Source of the DNA: Asparagopsis taxiformis
Taxonomy: Eukaryota; Rhodophyta; Florideophyceae; Bonnemaisoniales; Bonnemaisoniaceae
Direction: 5' to 3'
Length of the DNA: 33,940 nt
NCBI GenBank assembly: GCA_030407315.1
Contig: JALQPE010002139.1
Location: 1 to 33,940 of the forward strand
Position 1 is the first letter of the stretch. Every line of letters begins with the position of its first letter. The notes below the pieces were generated by a model that saw only the letters and a list, made by a program, of their open reading frames with translations, made no database searches and was not told the origin of the DNA. Positions 10,114 to 20,324 of the stretch are shown in pieces. The translations under genes were made by a program, and so were the position numbers.

Positions 10114-10388
10114 TCTAGTAGCTCAGGTAAATACAGAACTGTTGTGATTAACCTCTGCTGCGAATAAGCGCATAATACGTTGAATTACCACTTCTCTTCT
10201 CCCGACCGAGTCGAGAACACATTGGCAAAGTGCTGGTACTACAGGCCAAGTGGTAGGGACATGGCACATTTTTTAGCTTCAGCTCAGTGTCGCACAGCTC
10301 GTAGAGTAGAGCAAAGGCATGGTAGTCGAAGACCTCGTCTGCAATCAATTCTGCCGCAGAAAAAAAATTATCTAGTGAATTCTGATCA
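10114..10388. other. Junction between helicase remnant and Penelope-like element
   Basis: No telomere-like tract, hairpin or second ribozyme copy was seen, so the 5' end of the element cannot be placed. A TGA at 10383-10385 closes the ORF1 frame just upstream of its first usable codon. A minus-strand ORF of 84 codons (10148-10402) crosses the boundary without a recognisable motif. Confidence 0.4.
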
Positions 10389-11111
10389 GTGCCTCCCCGC
10401 AAAGCGAATCTCGTCCAGAATATCGAAAAAATTAGGAATTACGATTTTGTCCAAATCAAAGCCGCATTGAATAATTTTCTTCTGCCACAAAAATTTGAAA
10501 ATCCATCAATCCAACATTCTAACGCATACTCCCTGAATGAAATATACCTAGGGATACAAGCGCGCAAGTCAGAAGTCTTGGACATCAAAAAGGAGCTCAC
10601 CGAGTTGGAGCGTGAATGGAAAATTGACACACACACCACTCTCACGCAACTCAACGAAGAAGGCCTCAACCCTTATCCACACGTCACAATCGATCACACG
10701 CTGGCCGAATGGATTAACATCCTCAAGACCAAACAAGATCAAGTGGAAAAGAAACTGAGAACAAATGACCTTCTCAAACGGAGAGCCAAACAAAAATGGG
10801 CCACTCAGAAAGCCGCGAGGCTTGAAGAGGAGAGAACCAATATGATCCTAGAGCAACCCGCTCAGAATCAAGCTGATGATTCGAGGATCAAAGCCATGGA
10901 ACTCAAGGTCAAAAAACTGGAAAGGCAACTAGCAACCGCCCTCCCAAAAGGAGGAGCCAAGCCGACAAAAGCTGTTGGTGGAGGCCAGAGCAAAAAGCCC
11001 AACCAGAAACAGCCACACAAGAACGGAGGAAAAGGAAACAAAGCCAAGCCCGGTTCCGCAAAAGACACCCAAGGACGCCCGGGCCCCTCCAAGCGTTCAA
11101 CACGCCAATAG
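10389..11111 (+). CDS. PLE ORF1: basic coiled-coil protein
   Basis: 240 codons ending in TAG at 11109-11111. The frame opens after a TGA at 10383-10385 and the first possible start is GTG; no ATG precedes residue 150, so the natural start is lost, non-ATG or spliced in. Residues about 55-85 and 110-190 are rich in Lys, Glu, Leu and Arg in coiled-coil spacing. Residues 185-240 are very rich in Gly, Lys, Pro and Gln, a likely nucleic-acid-binding tail. Upstream ORFs of this kind occur in several PLEs. The RT frame is already open from about 10880, overlapping ORF1 by more than 200 nt, so a frameshifted ORF1-RT fusion is possible. Confidence 0.6.
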   Translation: MPPRKANLVQNIEKIRNYDFVQIKAALNNFLLPQKFENPSIQHSNAYSLNEIYLGIQARKSEVLDIKKELTELEREWKIDTHTTLTQLNEEGLNPYPHVTIDHTLAEWINILKTKQDQVEKKLRTNDLLKRRAKQKWATQKAARLEEERTNMILEQPAQNQADDSRIKAMELKVKKLERQLATALPKGGAKPTKAVGGGQSKKPNQKQPHKNGGKGNKAKPGSAKDTQGRPGPSKRSTRQ

Positions 11112-11119
11112 GCGTAAGT

Positions 11120-12865
11120 GTGGACAAATTCTCTCCTGAAGCCAAAGCAGTTCTCAAGATCGGACACAAATTCGCGTTCAACAAACGACTCAAGAACTCA
11201 ATGGCACTACTTATCAACAACGTCCACGATAAGTTTCAGGGGAGAATCAATACTCTTTCGTCACAAGAGAGGGACAACTGGAAGGCATGGAAACTCAACT
11301 CATTGAGATACATCGCCCGTCTCACCCCGAGACTCAGTGAACCTCTGACAAGAGTATTGAAGAAGGGCATACAAGACCTCAAAGAAATGAATGTCATCGT
11401 GAAACAAGCAGACAAAAATTTCGGCCTTGTTGCAATTCGAGGAGACATATACAATGGGATGCTCATGGAAAATCTAAATGAACCCACATATGTCAAGGTG
11501 GATAGCTTCCCCCACTCGGAGATCCTTCAAAGAATGACGAATATACTCAGACTCACAAAGAGTATAAGACAATGGGAAAGACAGAAAATGATCAAGTTTG
11601 CTGAAGAAGCAAAAGAAGCCTGCCCATTCTACGTCATCCCCAAGCTTCACAAAAAGAAGCTAGGAAGCAGACCCATCTCCCCACAGCATTCTTACATGCT
11701 TGCACCCTTGAGCAAAGCCTTGGCTAAAACACTTCAAGGGATATCTGATGGCATTTTGGAAATCGCTAAGGACTCAAGAGATGTGGTAAGAAGATTGGAA
11801 ACCTTCAATACAGACACACCATACGTGTTTGTGACGTATGACGTTGAGAAACTATACCCCAGCATCAACCTACAAGATGCAGTGGAGACATTACAAAGGA
11901 ATCTCGAAGTCATGCAAGAAGACAACAACTTCTGGACGAAAGTCCTCAAGCTAATCATGTTCAATAACTACGTGACAGCTCGAGGACAAACCTACAGGCA
12001 GATGGTAGGCACCGCGACAGGCACACAAGTCGCACCGCCATTCGCCAATTTGTATCTATACTTCAAGTTCAAAGAAGTACTGGAAGACGAAGATATTCTC
12101 TTCCAAAGCAGATACATCGATGACGGATTGCTCATGGTCAAGACACTGGAAAAAGCGAACCAAGTCATGACAAGACTCAATCAGGCATCGAATCTAAGCC
12201 TCACACATGACATAAGTTCAGAAACAGCGACCTACCTCGACATCACGGTCTACAAAGGAACAAGATTCAAGGAGGAACGGACTCTGGACTTGAAAGTCTA
12301 CTTCAAGCCAACCAACAAGCTTCTCTACCTTCCTGCACGAAGTCACCACCCTGGCACAATGAAGACAGGGATCGTCACCGGCGAAGCAATTCGCACACTG
12401 CGAAACACAAGTGACAAGACAGAATGGTTGAAGGCAATGGCTCATATCTTCAAAGGACTCTTACAAAGAGGCTACGACCCACTGAAGATCAAACAGAAGT
12501 GGAGCAAGATCAAGTTTGAGGACAGGGAAAGGTACATCTTTGAAGAAACGACAAGGGAGACACAAACAAAAGACATTGTGTTGACCTGGTACAATGATGA
12601 CACCTACAAGTATTGGAAAGGACTTCTCGCCAAACACCCGATGGAAAAAGTATTAATACAAAAGAAACCGGGAGCCTACGACAAGAAGCAACAGACAATT
12701 ATGGATAACTGGCCTCCGACAATCATTTACCATGAGTTCGACAAGCTCGGAAAGAAAGTGATATCGGCCAAAGCTAGCTGGGAATATCCGAAGCTCAACC
12801 AGGTCCCCAACCAGAGACCGAAGGGTCCCAACTTTGGACCACTTGAGCCCCGAAATACCCCATAA
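11120..12865 (+). CDS. PLE reverse transcriptase (no GIY-YIG domain)
   Basis: 581 codons counted from a GTG. There is no ATG until about residue 28, and the frame is open upstream to about 10880, so the N-terminus is uncertain. RT motifs in order: 'QADKNFGLVAI' with D98; 'PKLHKKKLGSRPIS'; motif A 'YDVEKLYPSI' with catalytic D241; motif B 'GTATGTQVAPPFANLYL'; and motif C 'RYIDDGLL' with D334 and D335. The K-x-D-K-N start, the P-K-x-H-K motif and the D-x-x-x-L-Y motif A are typical of Penelope-like RTs, not of LINEs or LTR elements. The roughly 200 residues after motif C contain no GIY-YIG signature. No internal stop or frameshift was seen, so the RT may be functional. Confidence 0.85.
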   Translation: MDKFSPEAKAVLKIGHKFAFNKRLKNSMALLINNVHDKFQGRINTLSSQERDNWKAWKLNSLRYIARLTPRLSEPLTRVLKKGIQDLKEMNVIVKQADKNFGLVAIRGDIYNGMLMENLNEPTYVKVDSFPHSEILQRMTNILRLTKSIRQWERQKMIKFAEEAKEACPFYVIPKLHKKKLGSRPISPQHSYMLAPLSKALAKTLQGISDGILEIAKDSRDVVRRLETFNTDTPYVFVTYDVEKLYPSINLQDAVETLQRNLEVMQEDNNFWTKVLKLIMFNNYVTARGQTYRQMVGTATGTQVAPPFANLYLYFKFKEVLEDEDILFQSRYIDDGLLMVKTLEKANQVMTRLNQASNLSLTHDISSETATYLDITVYKGTRFKEERTLDLKVYFKPTNKLLYLPARSHHPGTMKTGIVTGEAIRTLRNTSDKTEWLKAMAHIFKGLLQRGYDPLKIKQKWSKIKFEDRERYIFEETTRETQTKDIVLTWYNDDTYKYWKGLLAKHPMEKVLIQKKPGAYDKKQQTIMDNWPPTIIYHEFDKLGKKVISAKASWEYPKLNQVPNQRPKGPNFGPLEPRNTP

Positions 12866-12962
12866 TAGTTTCGATACAAACACCCCCCTTAGAACCCCCT
12901 ACGGGAGCCCTAGAGGTACATAAATAGCAGGTAGGTAGGACCAGTCCCTGACCCCGAGAGGT

Positions 12963-13001
12963 AAGGAGCTGAAGAAGACATAAAGTCGAAACGTTCTCCT
13001 T
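12963..13001 (+). ncRNA. Hammerhead-ribozyme-like fold downstream of the PLE RT
   Basis: All core pieces are present in order. Stem I left strand AAGGAG at 12963-12968; core CTGAAGA at 12969-12975; one unpaired A; stem II GAC/GTC (12977-12979 with 12985-12987) around the loop ATAAA; core GAAA at 12988-12991; a very short stem III CGT; then stem I right strand CTCCTT at 12996-13001, exactly complementary to the left. The predicted cleavage would follow the GTT ending at 12995. Minimal hammerheads with short stems are known in Penelope-like elements. The fold was found by eye and stem III is minimal, so activity is unproven. Confidence 0.7.
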
Positions 13002-13283
13002 CTCACCAATCGGCGTTCAACTTGGTACTGGCTCGAAACATAGCCTGCCTGCAACTCAACCTCTATCTGCCTCTCCCCTACCCCGGAAGGAGTCAAGCCA
13101 CATACTCCCCCTGCAGCGGAGAAGCCCCTATCCCCGAACCCCGAAGCTCACGTTCGAGAGCGAAACAAGCCCCCGAGACAGGCTTTTTCCCCCTAAGACG
13201 ACGCACCTCAAACGAAAATTTCGCACCCCCATCCCATCCCCGAACTGCCCCTATCCTGCCGCTCAGCACATCCATTGAAGCCC

Positions 13284-13306
13284 AATCCCCTGAAAAATCC
13301 CCTAAA
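13284..13306. repeat. Interstitial telomere-like tract
   Basis: Two blocks, AATCCCCTG then five A with TCCCCTAAA, match the degenerate proximal part of the present telomere (which also has A-runs between CCCCT blocks), with one substitution. The C-rich strand is on the + strand, as at the chromosome end. It sits between the PLE 3' region and the truncated chromovirus. Only about two units long, so chance is possible. Confidence 0.45.
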
Positions 13307-13894
13307 GTGAATACCATTCCATTGGAGACGGAGCCTCACGAAGATGCCACTGGAAGTGGGGAAATATTCGCCGTCGGCATGGAAGGAGAACCACCGCTCT
13401 CATCGGAGTCCCCGGCATCTTCGCTCACAAGGGGCTCCAGCGGGGTGACGCGCCGGGAGGAACGTACTACGTTCCTGGGTAGTACCCCGCGAACGTAGCG
13501 TCAGCTGGAATTGAACCTGTCGGACAACATACATTCCAACGAAAGGAGGGTGGAAGGCTACAACCGGCCGACCAGCCGTACAGAATACCCGAAGACAGCG
13601 TACCCCCGTCCGCAAGGGATGAGACGGACACACGTCAAGTGTCTAATCTGTCGCAAGAAAGGACATGTCATGACGCAATGCCGGTTGTTGCCTCGCGAAG
13701 TGCGTATGACGATCAAAGACGCGCAGGTCAAGGATCCATTCAACCGCCAAGAATTGGAGCAGCTCCGTGCTCTGGTCGTAGAGCCGGATACTAATACTCC
13801 GCTTGGTGGAGAGGAAGATCACTCAGATGATGATAGTGATGCATCGTCAGATGCCGCCCCTCACCCGGAAAACGAGCTGGAGGAGGTGATGTAG
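13307..13894 (+). pseudogene. Chromovirus Gag remnant with CCHC knuckle
   Basis: One reading frame runs from before 13307 to a TAG at 13892-13894, interrupted by an in-frame TAG at 13496-13498. The nucleocapsid knuckle 'CLICRKKGHVMTQC' fits C-x2-C-x4-H-x4-C and lies at about 13639-13680. It is followed by an acidic Asp, Ser and Glu-rich tail. The capsid domain that should precede it is missing, as expected if the element was cut at about 13307. The pol frame is open from about 13831, one base back, so it overlaps the last 60 nt of gag as in elements that use -1 frameshifting. Confidence 0.7.
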
Positions 13895-14832
13895 GGGAAC
13901 CGCCTCCGTACTCTACAACGCTCAGTAAAGCGGTACTCGCAAATTTGCCGCTGATGAGCGTTGACAAAGTCGATCGGGAAACTACGGCCCCCGGACGACT
14001 TCCCCCTGACGCACAGGAACCGCCTGGGAGGCTCGTGACTACAGGAAGTAGGAACGTAGGCCAGGCCGTTTCTGTGATAGCCGTTGGCACACGGAACTAC
14101 CGTGTGGACGCCATGTTGGGCGTATCCAAGTCAAGCTACAGCTATTTGGCTGCTGTGCTGGACACAGGCGCGAGCCTCAGCATTCTAAGGCAAGGCTCGC
14201 TGCCTTTCGACTGGAGAGAGCGGTTTTCAGTTGATAAACTGTCTGCGAACGTGAAGGTCGTAGACGCGAACGGCCGACGCATACCACCCGTTGCAGTGGT
14301 GGTTATGCAAATATTGGTTGGTCGTTCTCCGCTTAGACAGCGCTTCCTGGTTGTGGAACATTTAGCAGTACCCTGCATTCTGGGGTGTGATTTTATCGAT
14401 ACCCACGTTGAGGCGATATACCCTCGGAAGCGAGTATTTGTGCTGCAACACAACCAAGAACGTATACCGATAGGGTGGAGTAAGGCTCCGCCCCCGAAGA
14501 CCCCGAACGGAGAAAAAGCCTCGGCCAAGCCGAAGCAATTCTCCATTCGAGTCGCTAGACCGGTCATACTTCCATCCGGGAAGGTGACTAAAGTGGCTGC
14601 CGTAGCCAACGACTCGTGCACGAGGGTTCTGATACCCAAGAAAACAGCTTCTCAACTGGAAGGGAGTGCAAATGGCGAATGGTATCGCCACGGTAAGGCC
14701 GCTCCTGCCGTTCGATGTCGAAGTTGCAAACTTCGGGAAGAAGGAAATCCGTCTACCAAAGGGTATGGTATTGGGTACCACAGACGGTCCCCCAACTGCA
14801 TTACTCCTCGTCGGAGAGGAAGGGGACCATAG
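13831..14832 (+). pseudogene. Chromovirus protease segment of pol
   Basis: The frame opens after a stop at about 13828, has its first ATG at 13954, and runs to a stop at 14830-14832. The retroviral-type aspartic protease active site appears as 'VLDTGASLSIL', followed by the second-half motif 'CILGCDFI'. From about 14660 the pol reading continues in the next frame ('VQMANG...'), so a frameshift lies at about 14640-14680. The final 50 codons here are therefore out-of-frame sequence. The lesion separates protease from RT and would inactivate pol. Confidence 0.75.
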
Positions 14833-15766
14833 CCCCAATGACGCACGGCCCACCAGCGTCACACTAATCCCCACTCATGCCCGAGAAGAAAGCAACCGTG
14901 AGGTCGAACGGACTCCCGATTGGAAGGAAATTGTCTGCAAAACCATGGAGTTATCCGACACTTCTTTGCAGAAGGAGATAGTCAAGATGCTGGAAAAGCA
15001 CGCCTCCATGTGGAGTGGGCACCTGGGGGAGATCTCTGCGACAGAGCACCGTATCGAGCTCAAGCCGGATACGAAGCCAGTTCGCCAAGCCCCATACCGA
15101 GCGGTACATAAGAACCGCGAGATTATCACTGCACAAGTGCAGGAGATGTTGAAGGCTGGGGTTATCGAACCCGCCCAGACGGAATGGGCAAGCCCCGTGG
15201 TTGTTGTTCCGAAGAAGGACGGCTCGTCACGTTTCTGCGTGGATTATCGCCGGCTGAACGCAGTCACCGTCAAGGACGCATATCCAATACCGCGTATGGA
15301 TGACTGCATAGACTCCTTGGGGGAGGCAGCGATATTCACAACGCTCGACTGCAATAGTGGGTACTGGCAAATTCCCATTGCCGAGGAAGACAAGGAGAAG
15401 ACGGCCTTCACGGCGCACGTTGGCTCCTACCAGTTCATTCGAATGCCATTCGGTTTGACGAACGCCCCCGCGACGTTCCAGAGGGCGCTCGATATCCTCC
15501 TGTCAGGAGTCAAGTGGCAATTCTGCCTTGTGTACCTTGACGATGTCATCATCTTCTCTCGCAACGAGAAGGAACACGTCCATCACGTGGACACCATACT
15601 GGCAATTCTGCGGCAAGCAGGAGTCACGCTCAAATTCAAGAAGAGCGAGTTCTTCCGCAAGAGTGTCGACTACCTCGGCCACAGAATACGGCCGGGTAAG
15701 CTGGAAGTCTTATCTACCGGCCTACAGGCGATTCAAGAATCGGCATACCCGAAGACGCAGACGTAA
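14666..15766 (+). pseudogene. Chromovirus reverse transcriptase segment of pol
   Basis: The open frame starts at a GTG, not a true start; it is pol continuing after the frameshift. RT motifs are intact: 'LKAGVIEPAQTEWASPVVVVPKKDG', 'FCVDYRRLNAVT', 'TTLDCNSGYWQI' with motif A Asp, 'FGLTNAPATFQR', and 'YLDDVIIFS' with the catalytic Asp pair coded at 15539-15544. It ends at a TAA at 15764-15766, right where related elements read '(Q/E)LRSFLG'. That makes it a single nonsense change (CAA or GAA to TAA) between RT and RNase H. Confidence 0.85.
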
Positions 15767-18553
15767 TTGCGTAGCTTTCTGGGTTCTTGCAATGTCTATC
15801 GGAGATTTGTGCAATCCTACGCCAAATTAGCGTCTCCGTTAAACGAACTTCTTAAGAAGGGCATGCCTGTGGAGTTGGGCCCGCCGACCCAGGAGCAGTT
15901 TAGCGCCTTCGAGGCATTGAAGACGGCATTGGTGTCGCCACCAGTCCTCTGCCTCCCGCACGCTGGATGGCCCTACACGTTGGACGTGGATGCTTCGGAT
16001 GGACAGATGGGTTGCGCCCTGCTGCAACAGCAGGACGACGGCATACTACACCCGGTAGGATATTGGAGTAAGTCTTTGTCTGATACCCAACGCCAGTACT
16101 CCACTACGGAGAAGGAATGCCTCTCCGTGTTCTGGGCAATTAGCTTACTACGCCCCTATCTCGAGGGAACACGGTTTACCGTGAGAACGGACCATAATTC
16201 ACTCACGTGGATCTTGTCCATTACTCCATCGGAGGGAAGACTCGCCCATTGGCGGCTGAGACTCTCTGAGTTTGACTTCGACATTCAGTATCGACCTGGG
16301 ATCAAGAATGTCGTACCGGACGCATTGTCTCCGATCGAGACTACCGGAGAAGACCGTACCCCACTGGAGGAAGACATACCGACGTTCTTACTCCAAGAAG
16401 GGGAGAGACGGAACCCGCTCGCGACCGAGGAAGAGGGTTGGCATTCCCTCATGGACATGTATCCAGAACCGTTGGACCATGCTGTTCCCTGCTTAATAGC
16501 GGTACAGGATATCGTCCCTGAGAATATCTCGGAGAACGAGTGGATCATGGCACAGTCTCACGACTCTCTTTGCCAAACACTCCTTCACAAGAGTGACTCC
16601 GACGCGGACTCTCCATACTCTTTAACAGAGCAAGGGATACTCGTACGCCAGTCCCCCTCTACGGGGGAGCGTCAGGTCGTTGTCCCCGAATCTCTTCGGC
16701 CCAGGCTACTGCATAGCTACCATTACTCTGCGGTGGCAGGTCATCCAGGCATAAGAAGGATGTACGAGACCCTTAAACAGGGTCTGTACTGGCCAACGAT
16801 GATCGTGGATGTATACGCCACCGTGCGAGGATGCGAGACGTGCGCGAAGGACCGTATTCAACTGTCCAAGCACACTAACCCGCTCAAGCTATTTCCGGCT
16901 GTGAAGCCGCTAGAGGATGTGGCAATCGACCTCATGGGGCCACTGCCGCGGACTTCACGCGGTCGCGTGCACGTTCTTGTCATAATGGACCGGTACTCCA
17001 AGTTGTGCCGACTGGTGGCCATGCGCTCGATACAAGCGCACTTAGTCGTGAAGGCATTCGTCGAAGAATGGGTATTCACGTACGGGGCACCACGTACCAT
17101 CCTTTCGGATAATGGTCCACAATTCCGCTCGAAGGCGTTTGTCGATGCATGCGTCATACTCGGCGTCAAACCGATGACCACCACCACTTATCACCCGCAG
17201 ACAAACGGGCAGGTGGAACGATTTAATCGGACGCTCGCATCCATGCTGAGACACTACGTATCCGATGACCATCGTAATTGGGACGAATATTTGCCTGTCC
17301 TTGCATACGCGTACAATCGCTGTATACATCGTTCGACGAATACTACACCATTCGAGTTGGTACTGACACGCCCGCCGCCAAAACTCGGCTTGGCAGAACT
17401 ACAGCTGGAAGCTGACTCCGTTACCTGGACACGGGCGACGTGGAAGGACCGCCTACGCCACCAATATGCTAAGGCGAATAGGTCTCTTGCGAAGATGCAA
17501 GCCCGCTACAAGAGGGATTTTGACAAGGCGGTCCGGTCACCGAACATACGCCTACGCGCGGGAGATCAAGTTTACTTAGACCTCCGCAACACGTCGCAGG
17601 AGACAACGATACTCGGTCGAACGAGGAATAAGTTAGACTTCCAGTCCATGGGTCCGTATACCGTCATTTCTAACCACGGCCACACACTGGATGTGATGAT
17701 AGATGGGATACCCGAACGGGTAAGTTCGGACCGCGTACGACCAGCGGCCAACACTCCCCTGGAGGAGAAAGACAACCTGGATGTTGGCGGTGACACACCC
17801 GCTAGGGTTGAGGAAAGGGACGGCGTCCCCTGCGTGGAGCCGGAGAGCCAGGGCGAAACTCCCCTCCCCCACTCGCCAGTGAGGGTGGAGAGCGACGAGG
17901 CCACTAGCCACCGTGATGGTTTGCCCGACCAAGAGGTCCAAACCGCGCCCACAGCTGCTAAGCTGAGCGAGAATTCACGCCCGCTAGGGCCTACAAACGA
18001 CCGGCGAGGTGTCGAGGCAGCCACCCTGCCTAACGAGGAGGGTGACGCCTCCAACGGTCCCCACGAGGACGCTAATCCTGACGATAATCAGTTCTTCAAG
18101 GATGGTGCAAAAGATACGCCAGAGAGCACGAGCAGTGGCTTAAGTCATCCTGTACCGGGTGAGAACCCACAGGATGCCGGCCCCCGCAAGTCCCCTACGC
18201 GGGACTCGCGGGAGCCTCGCCGCTTCTCAAGATGGAAACGCCGACAGGCTAGGGTGACAGCCATACCAGCTAAAGAGCTGAATGAAAACGAGGACGATGG
18301 GTACTCGACGCGGGAGTACACCATTGATGACCTCCAAGAGGAGCGAGTTGATGACGCTGGAAATTCGCGTTTTCGCGTGCGCTGGCTCGGTTATACACCC
18401 CAGGCCGACACCTGGGAGCCAGAGGCCAACTTACCGCCAGCCATGGTTGCACGCTTTCGGAGGCGGATTGAGCGGCAGCGAGCGCGCCAAAATCGGCCTA
18501 ATCACCGCCGCCATGCGCGAGTGGCGCTTGTGGCCAGCGTGCATCTATATTAA
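15767..18553 (+). pseudogene. Chromovirus RNase H, integrase and chromodomain segment of pol
   Basis: Same frame as the RT segment, read after the TAA. RNase H: 'TLDVDASDGQMGCAL', 'EKECLSVFWAI', 'RTDHNSL'. Integrase zinc region: His in 'HSYHYSAVAGHPG' and 'CETCAKD'. Catalytic triad: Asp in 'IDLMGPLP', Asp in 'ILSDNGPQF' and Glu in 'GQVERFNRT'. After a long Pro, Ser, Glu and Asp-rich linker comes a chromodomain at about 18310-18440 with 'RFRVRWLGYTPQADTWEP', which assigns the element to the chromoviruses. Chromodomains steer integration toward particular chromatin marks. It stops at TAA 18551-18553. All catalytic residues look intact, so decay is limited to few lesions. Confidence 0.9.
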
Positions 18554-18554
18554 A

Positions 18555-18715
18555 TTCCGAAATTTTGGAATTTTTGCGCACCACGGTGCACGGCCATGCC
18601 GGCCTAATCGACGATGCCACGTGTGGAGGAAGCTTGTTGCGCGCACACGCGGAAATTAAAATTTGGAAATTTCCGAATTTTTGCGCACCACGATGCATGG
18701 CCATGCAGGGCCACT
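18555..18715. repeat. Two-copy 107-bp repeat just after pol
   Basis: TTTTTGCGCACCACGGTGCA at 18571 recurs with two substitutions at 18678, an offset of 107. Both copies are flanked by AT-rich palindromic words such as GGAAATTTCC and followed by CGGCCATGC or TGGCCATGC. Confidence 0.7.
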
Positions 18716-19612
18716 CGTGCCCACCAGGCGCGAGCCCGAGATATCTGGCACGGATGATTGCCAGCAATGCTGTCTCGTGTGGGCCATGGCCCCGTTCTGA
18801 TCAGTTGAATTAGAAACTGACTACGGGACGGAATAATCCTGGCGCTCACACGGTGCGTACCCACGAGACGCGTTGTAACGCGGGCAGTGCTCCGACTGAG
18901 CAACCATTGCGACTGTCAAGTCGGGCAAAGTGTTCCCCGCTTGATTCACAAGCTTGATACGGGTGGCTACCCGGGAGTTGAGATACCTTTTTGGAAATTA
19001 TGGGCGAATCTATGCCGTTTTGCGCGTTCGACACCAAAAGTCACGCTCCGCCGTTGGGGCGTACACGTAACACACGCCGGGAAGGGACCCAATTAGAACG
19101 GACATCTCCTGCACTAACGCAGTCGAATTACGCGAGAAGGATCAGCGGATGTGAAAACGCTCGTTGCAAGTCACACCCCGTGGCGCGCTGAGTGCCCATC
19201 TAATTGGCAACGAACGGACCTGCCAACCGCTACCGGCAGGGTAATATACAGATTGTTAAGCTGGAAGGGAGGCGCGCCATGGTACATGACGCGTCGTGTA
19301 CAATTGGATTTCACGCTACTCGGCCTGGGGTGACGTCGCCAACCCGAGGGGCCGAGACGCCAGATACGTACAGACGCTAGTCTGGAGGAAGACAGGGACC
19401 CGCCCAGCCGACTAGTAGGCGGGCTACGAGTCCGCGACCGCGTCATTGGCCCTGCCTGGGCAACGCAGAGTGTACTATGTGCCTCAGGATGCGTGAATTA
19501 ACTACGGTTAGTAGGAACTGATACGGGCAAAAATTCGCAGGTTACAAAAATTTGACTAAGTCAAAAATTTACCACTCCAAGTGGGCATCTGAAAGAGACG
19601 GCGTCCCACGCC
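18716..19612. other. Non-coding 3' region of the chromovirus
   Basis: No convincing ORF. Only short overlapping ORFs on both strands with no motif. Unique sequence between the 107-bp and the 169-bp repeats, with a short direct word ACAAAAATTTGACTAAGTCAAAAATTT near 19545-19570 containing two CAAAAATTT copies. Part of the element if the LTR at 23567 is correct. Confidence 0.4.
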
Positions 19613-20290
19613 TAAGTCGAAGGGCGGTTCTTACTCCGGCTGTTAAGCGCGAATTTGACTTGCGGGTCGAGTCCGGCATTACACTTTAGGCCCATTTCCG
19701 CTGCCTCCGCAGGAATTCGACCCACGGCGCCCGCGCAAGGCGCGTTTGAAATACGAAAAACGAACTCTCATCTACACGACTAAGTCGAAAGTTGGTTTTT
19801 AATTCGGCCACTAAGCGCGGATACGACACACTGGTCGGGTCCGACCCTGTTCGTTAGCCCCTTTCTCACTGCTTCTGCAGAAAGATGGTCAAGGATATCA
19901 TCACCAAGTGCATTTGAGGTTTCGACAGAACGGGGTGATCGCACCACTACCAAGTCCAAAGACGACTTTTATTCCGGCTGCTAGGCGCTAATACGACTTG
20001 CAGGTTGAGTTCGGCACCGTGTCTTAGGCCCTTTTTCACTGCTTCCGCAGGAATTCGGCTAACAGTGCGACCTCACAGCACGTTTAGGCGCTTTGAAACG
20101 GATCAAATCGCGACACGCCTAAGTCGTCAACTGGTCTGAACGTAAAGTGTATGACGTCCATACGACTGTTAAGTCGGAACAAGGGACTCGTCTTGGGCCT
20201 ATTACCGCTGTTTCTACAAAAAGATGAAGGACGATGTAGCCCTGAGGGGCATCCAACTCCCACAGCTCATCCCGCTGGTTTCCAATTGGC
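19613..20290. repeat. Four-copy degenerate tandem repeat, about 169 bp
   Basis: The anchor word (T/C)AAGTC(G/C) begins at 19613, 19781, 19951 and 20120, giving spacings of 168, 170 and 169. Each copy then holds a T-rich block, ATTCGGCTGYTAAGCGC-like, ATACGACTTGC-like, TTAGGCCC, TTTCYCACTGCTTCYGCAG and AAGATGR or GAATTCG words. Divergence between copies is considerable, so the array is old. No ORF runs through it. Confidence 0.85.
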
Positions 20291-20311
20291 TACTTGCTGA
20301 ACTGTGACTAC

Positions 20312-20324
20312 AGAAAGGGGGAGA
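20312..20324 (+). promoter_or_regulatory. Purine tract, possible internal or older polypurine tract
   Basis: AGAAAGGGGGAGA is followed by CGTTAACTACCCCC. This looks like a Ty3/Gypsy polypurine tract, but the next dinucleotide is CG, not TG, and a long ORF begins only 100 bp further. It may be a second, internal plus-strand primer site or the edge of an older LTR. Confidence 0.3.

Larger units (their letters stand above)
10389..13283 (+). mobile_element. Penelope-like retroelement, endonuclease-minus type
   Basis: The unit has a basic coiled-coil ORF1, an RT ORF with PLE-type motifs and no C-terminal GIY-YIG domain, and a hammerhead-like fold downstream of the RT stop. Endonuclease-minus PLEs (Athena in rotifers, Coprina in basidiomycetes) are known from telomeres. 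The element is on the + strand, so its 3' side faces the chromosome interior. The right limit is set by the telomere-like tract at 13284 and is inferred. The left limit is simply the start of the open ORF1 frame. No upstream copy of the 3' region was found, which suggests 5' truncation or a single-ended form. Confidence 0.7.
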
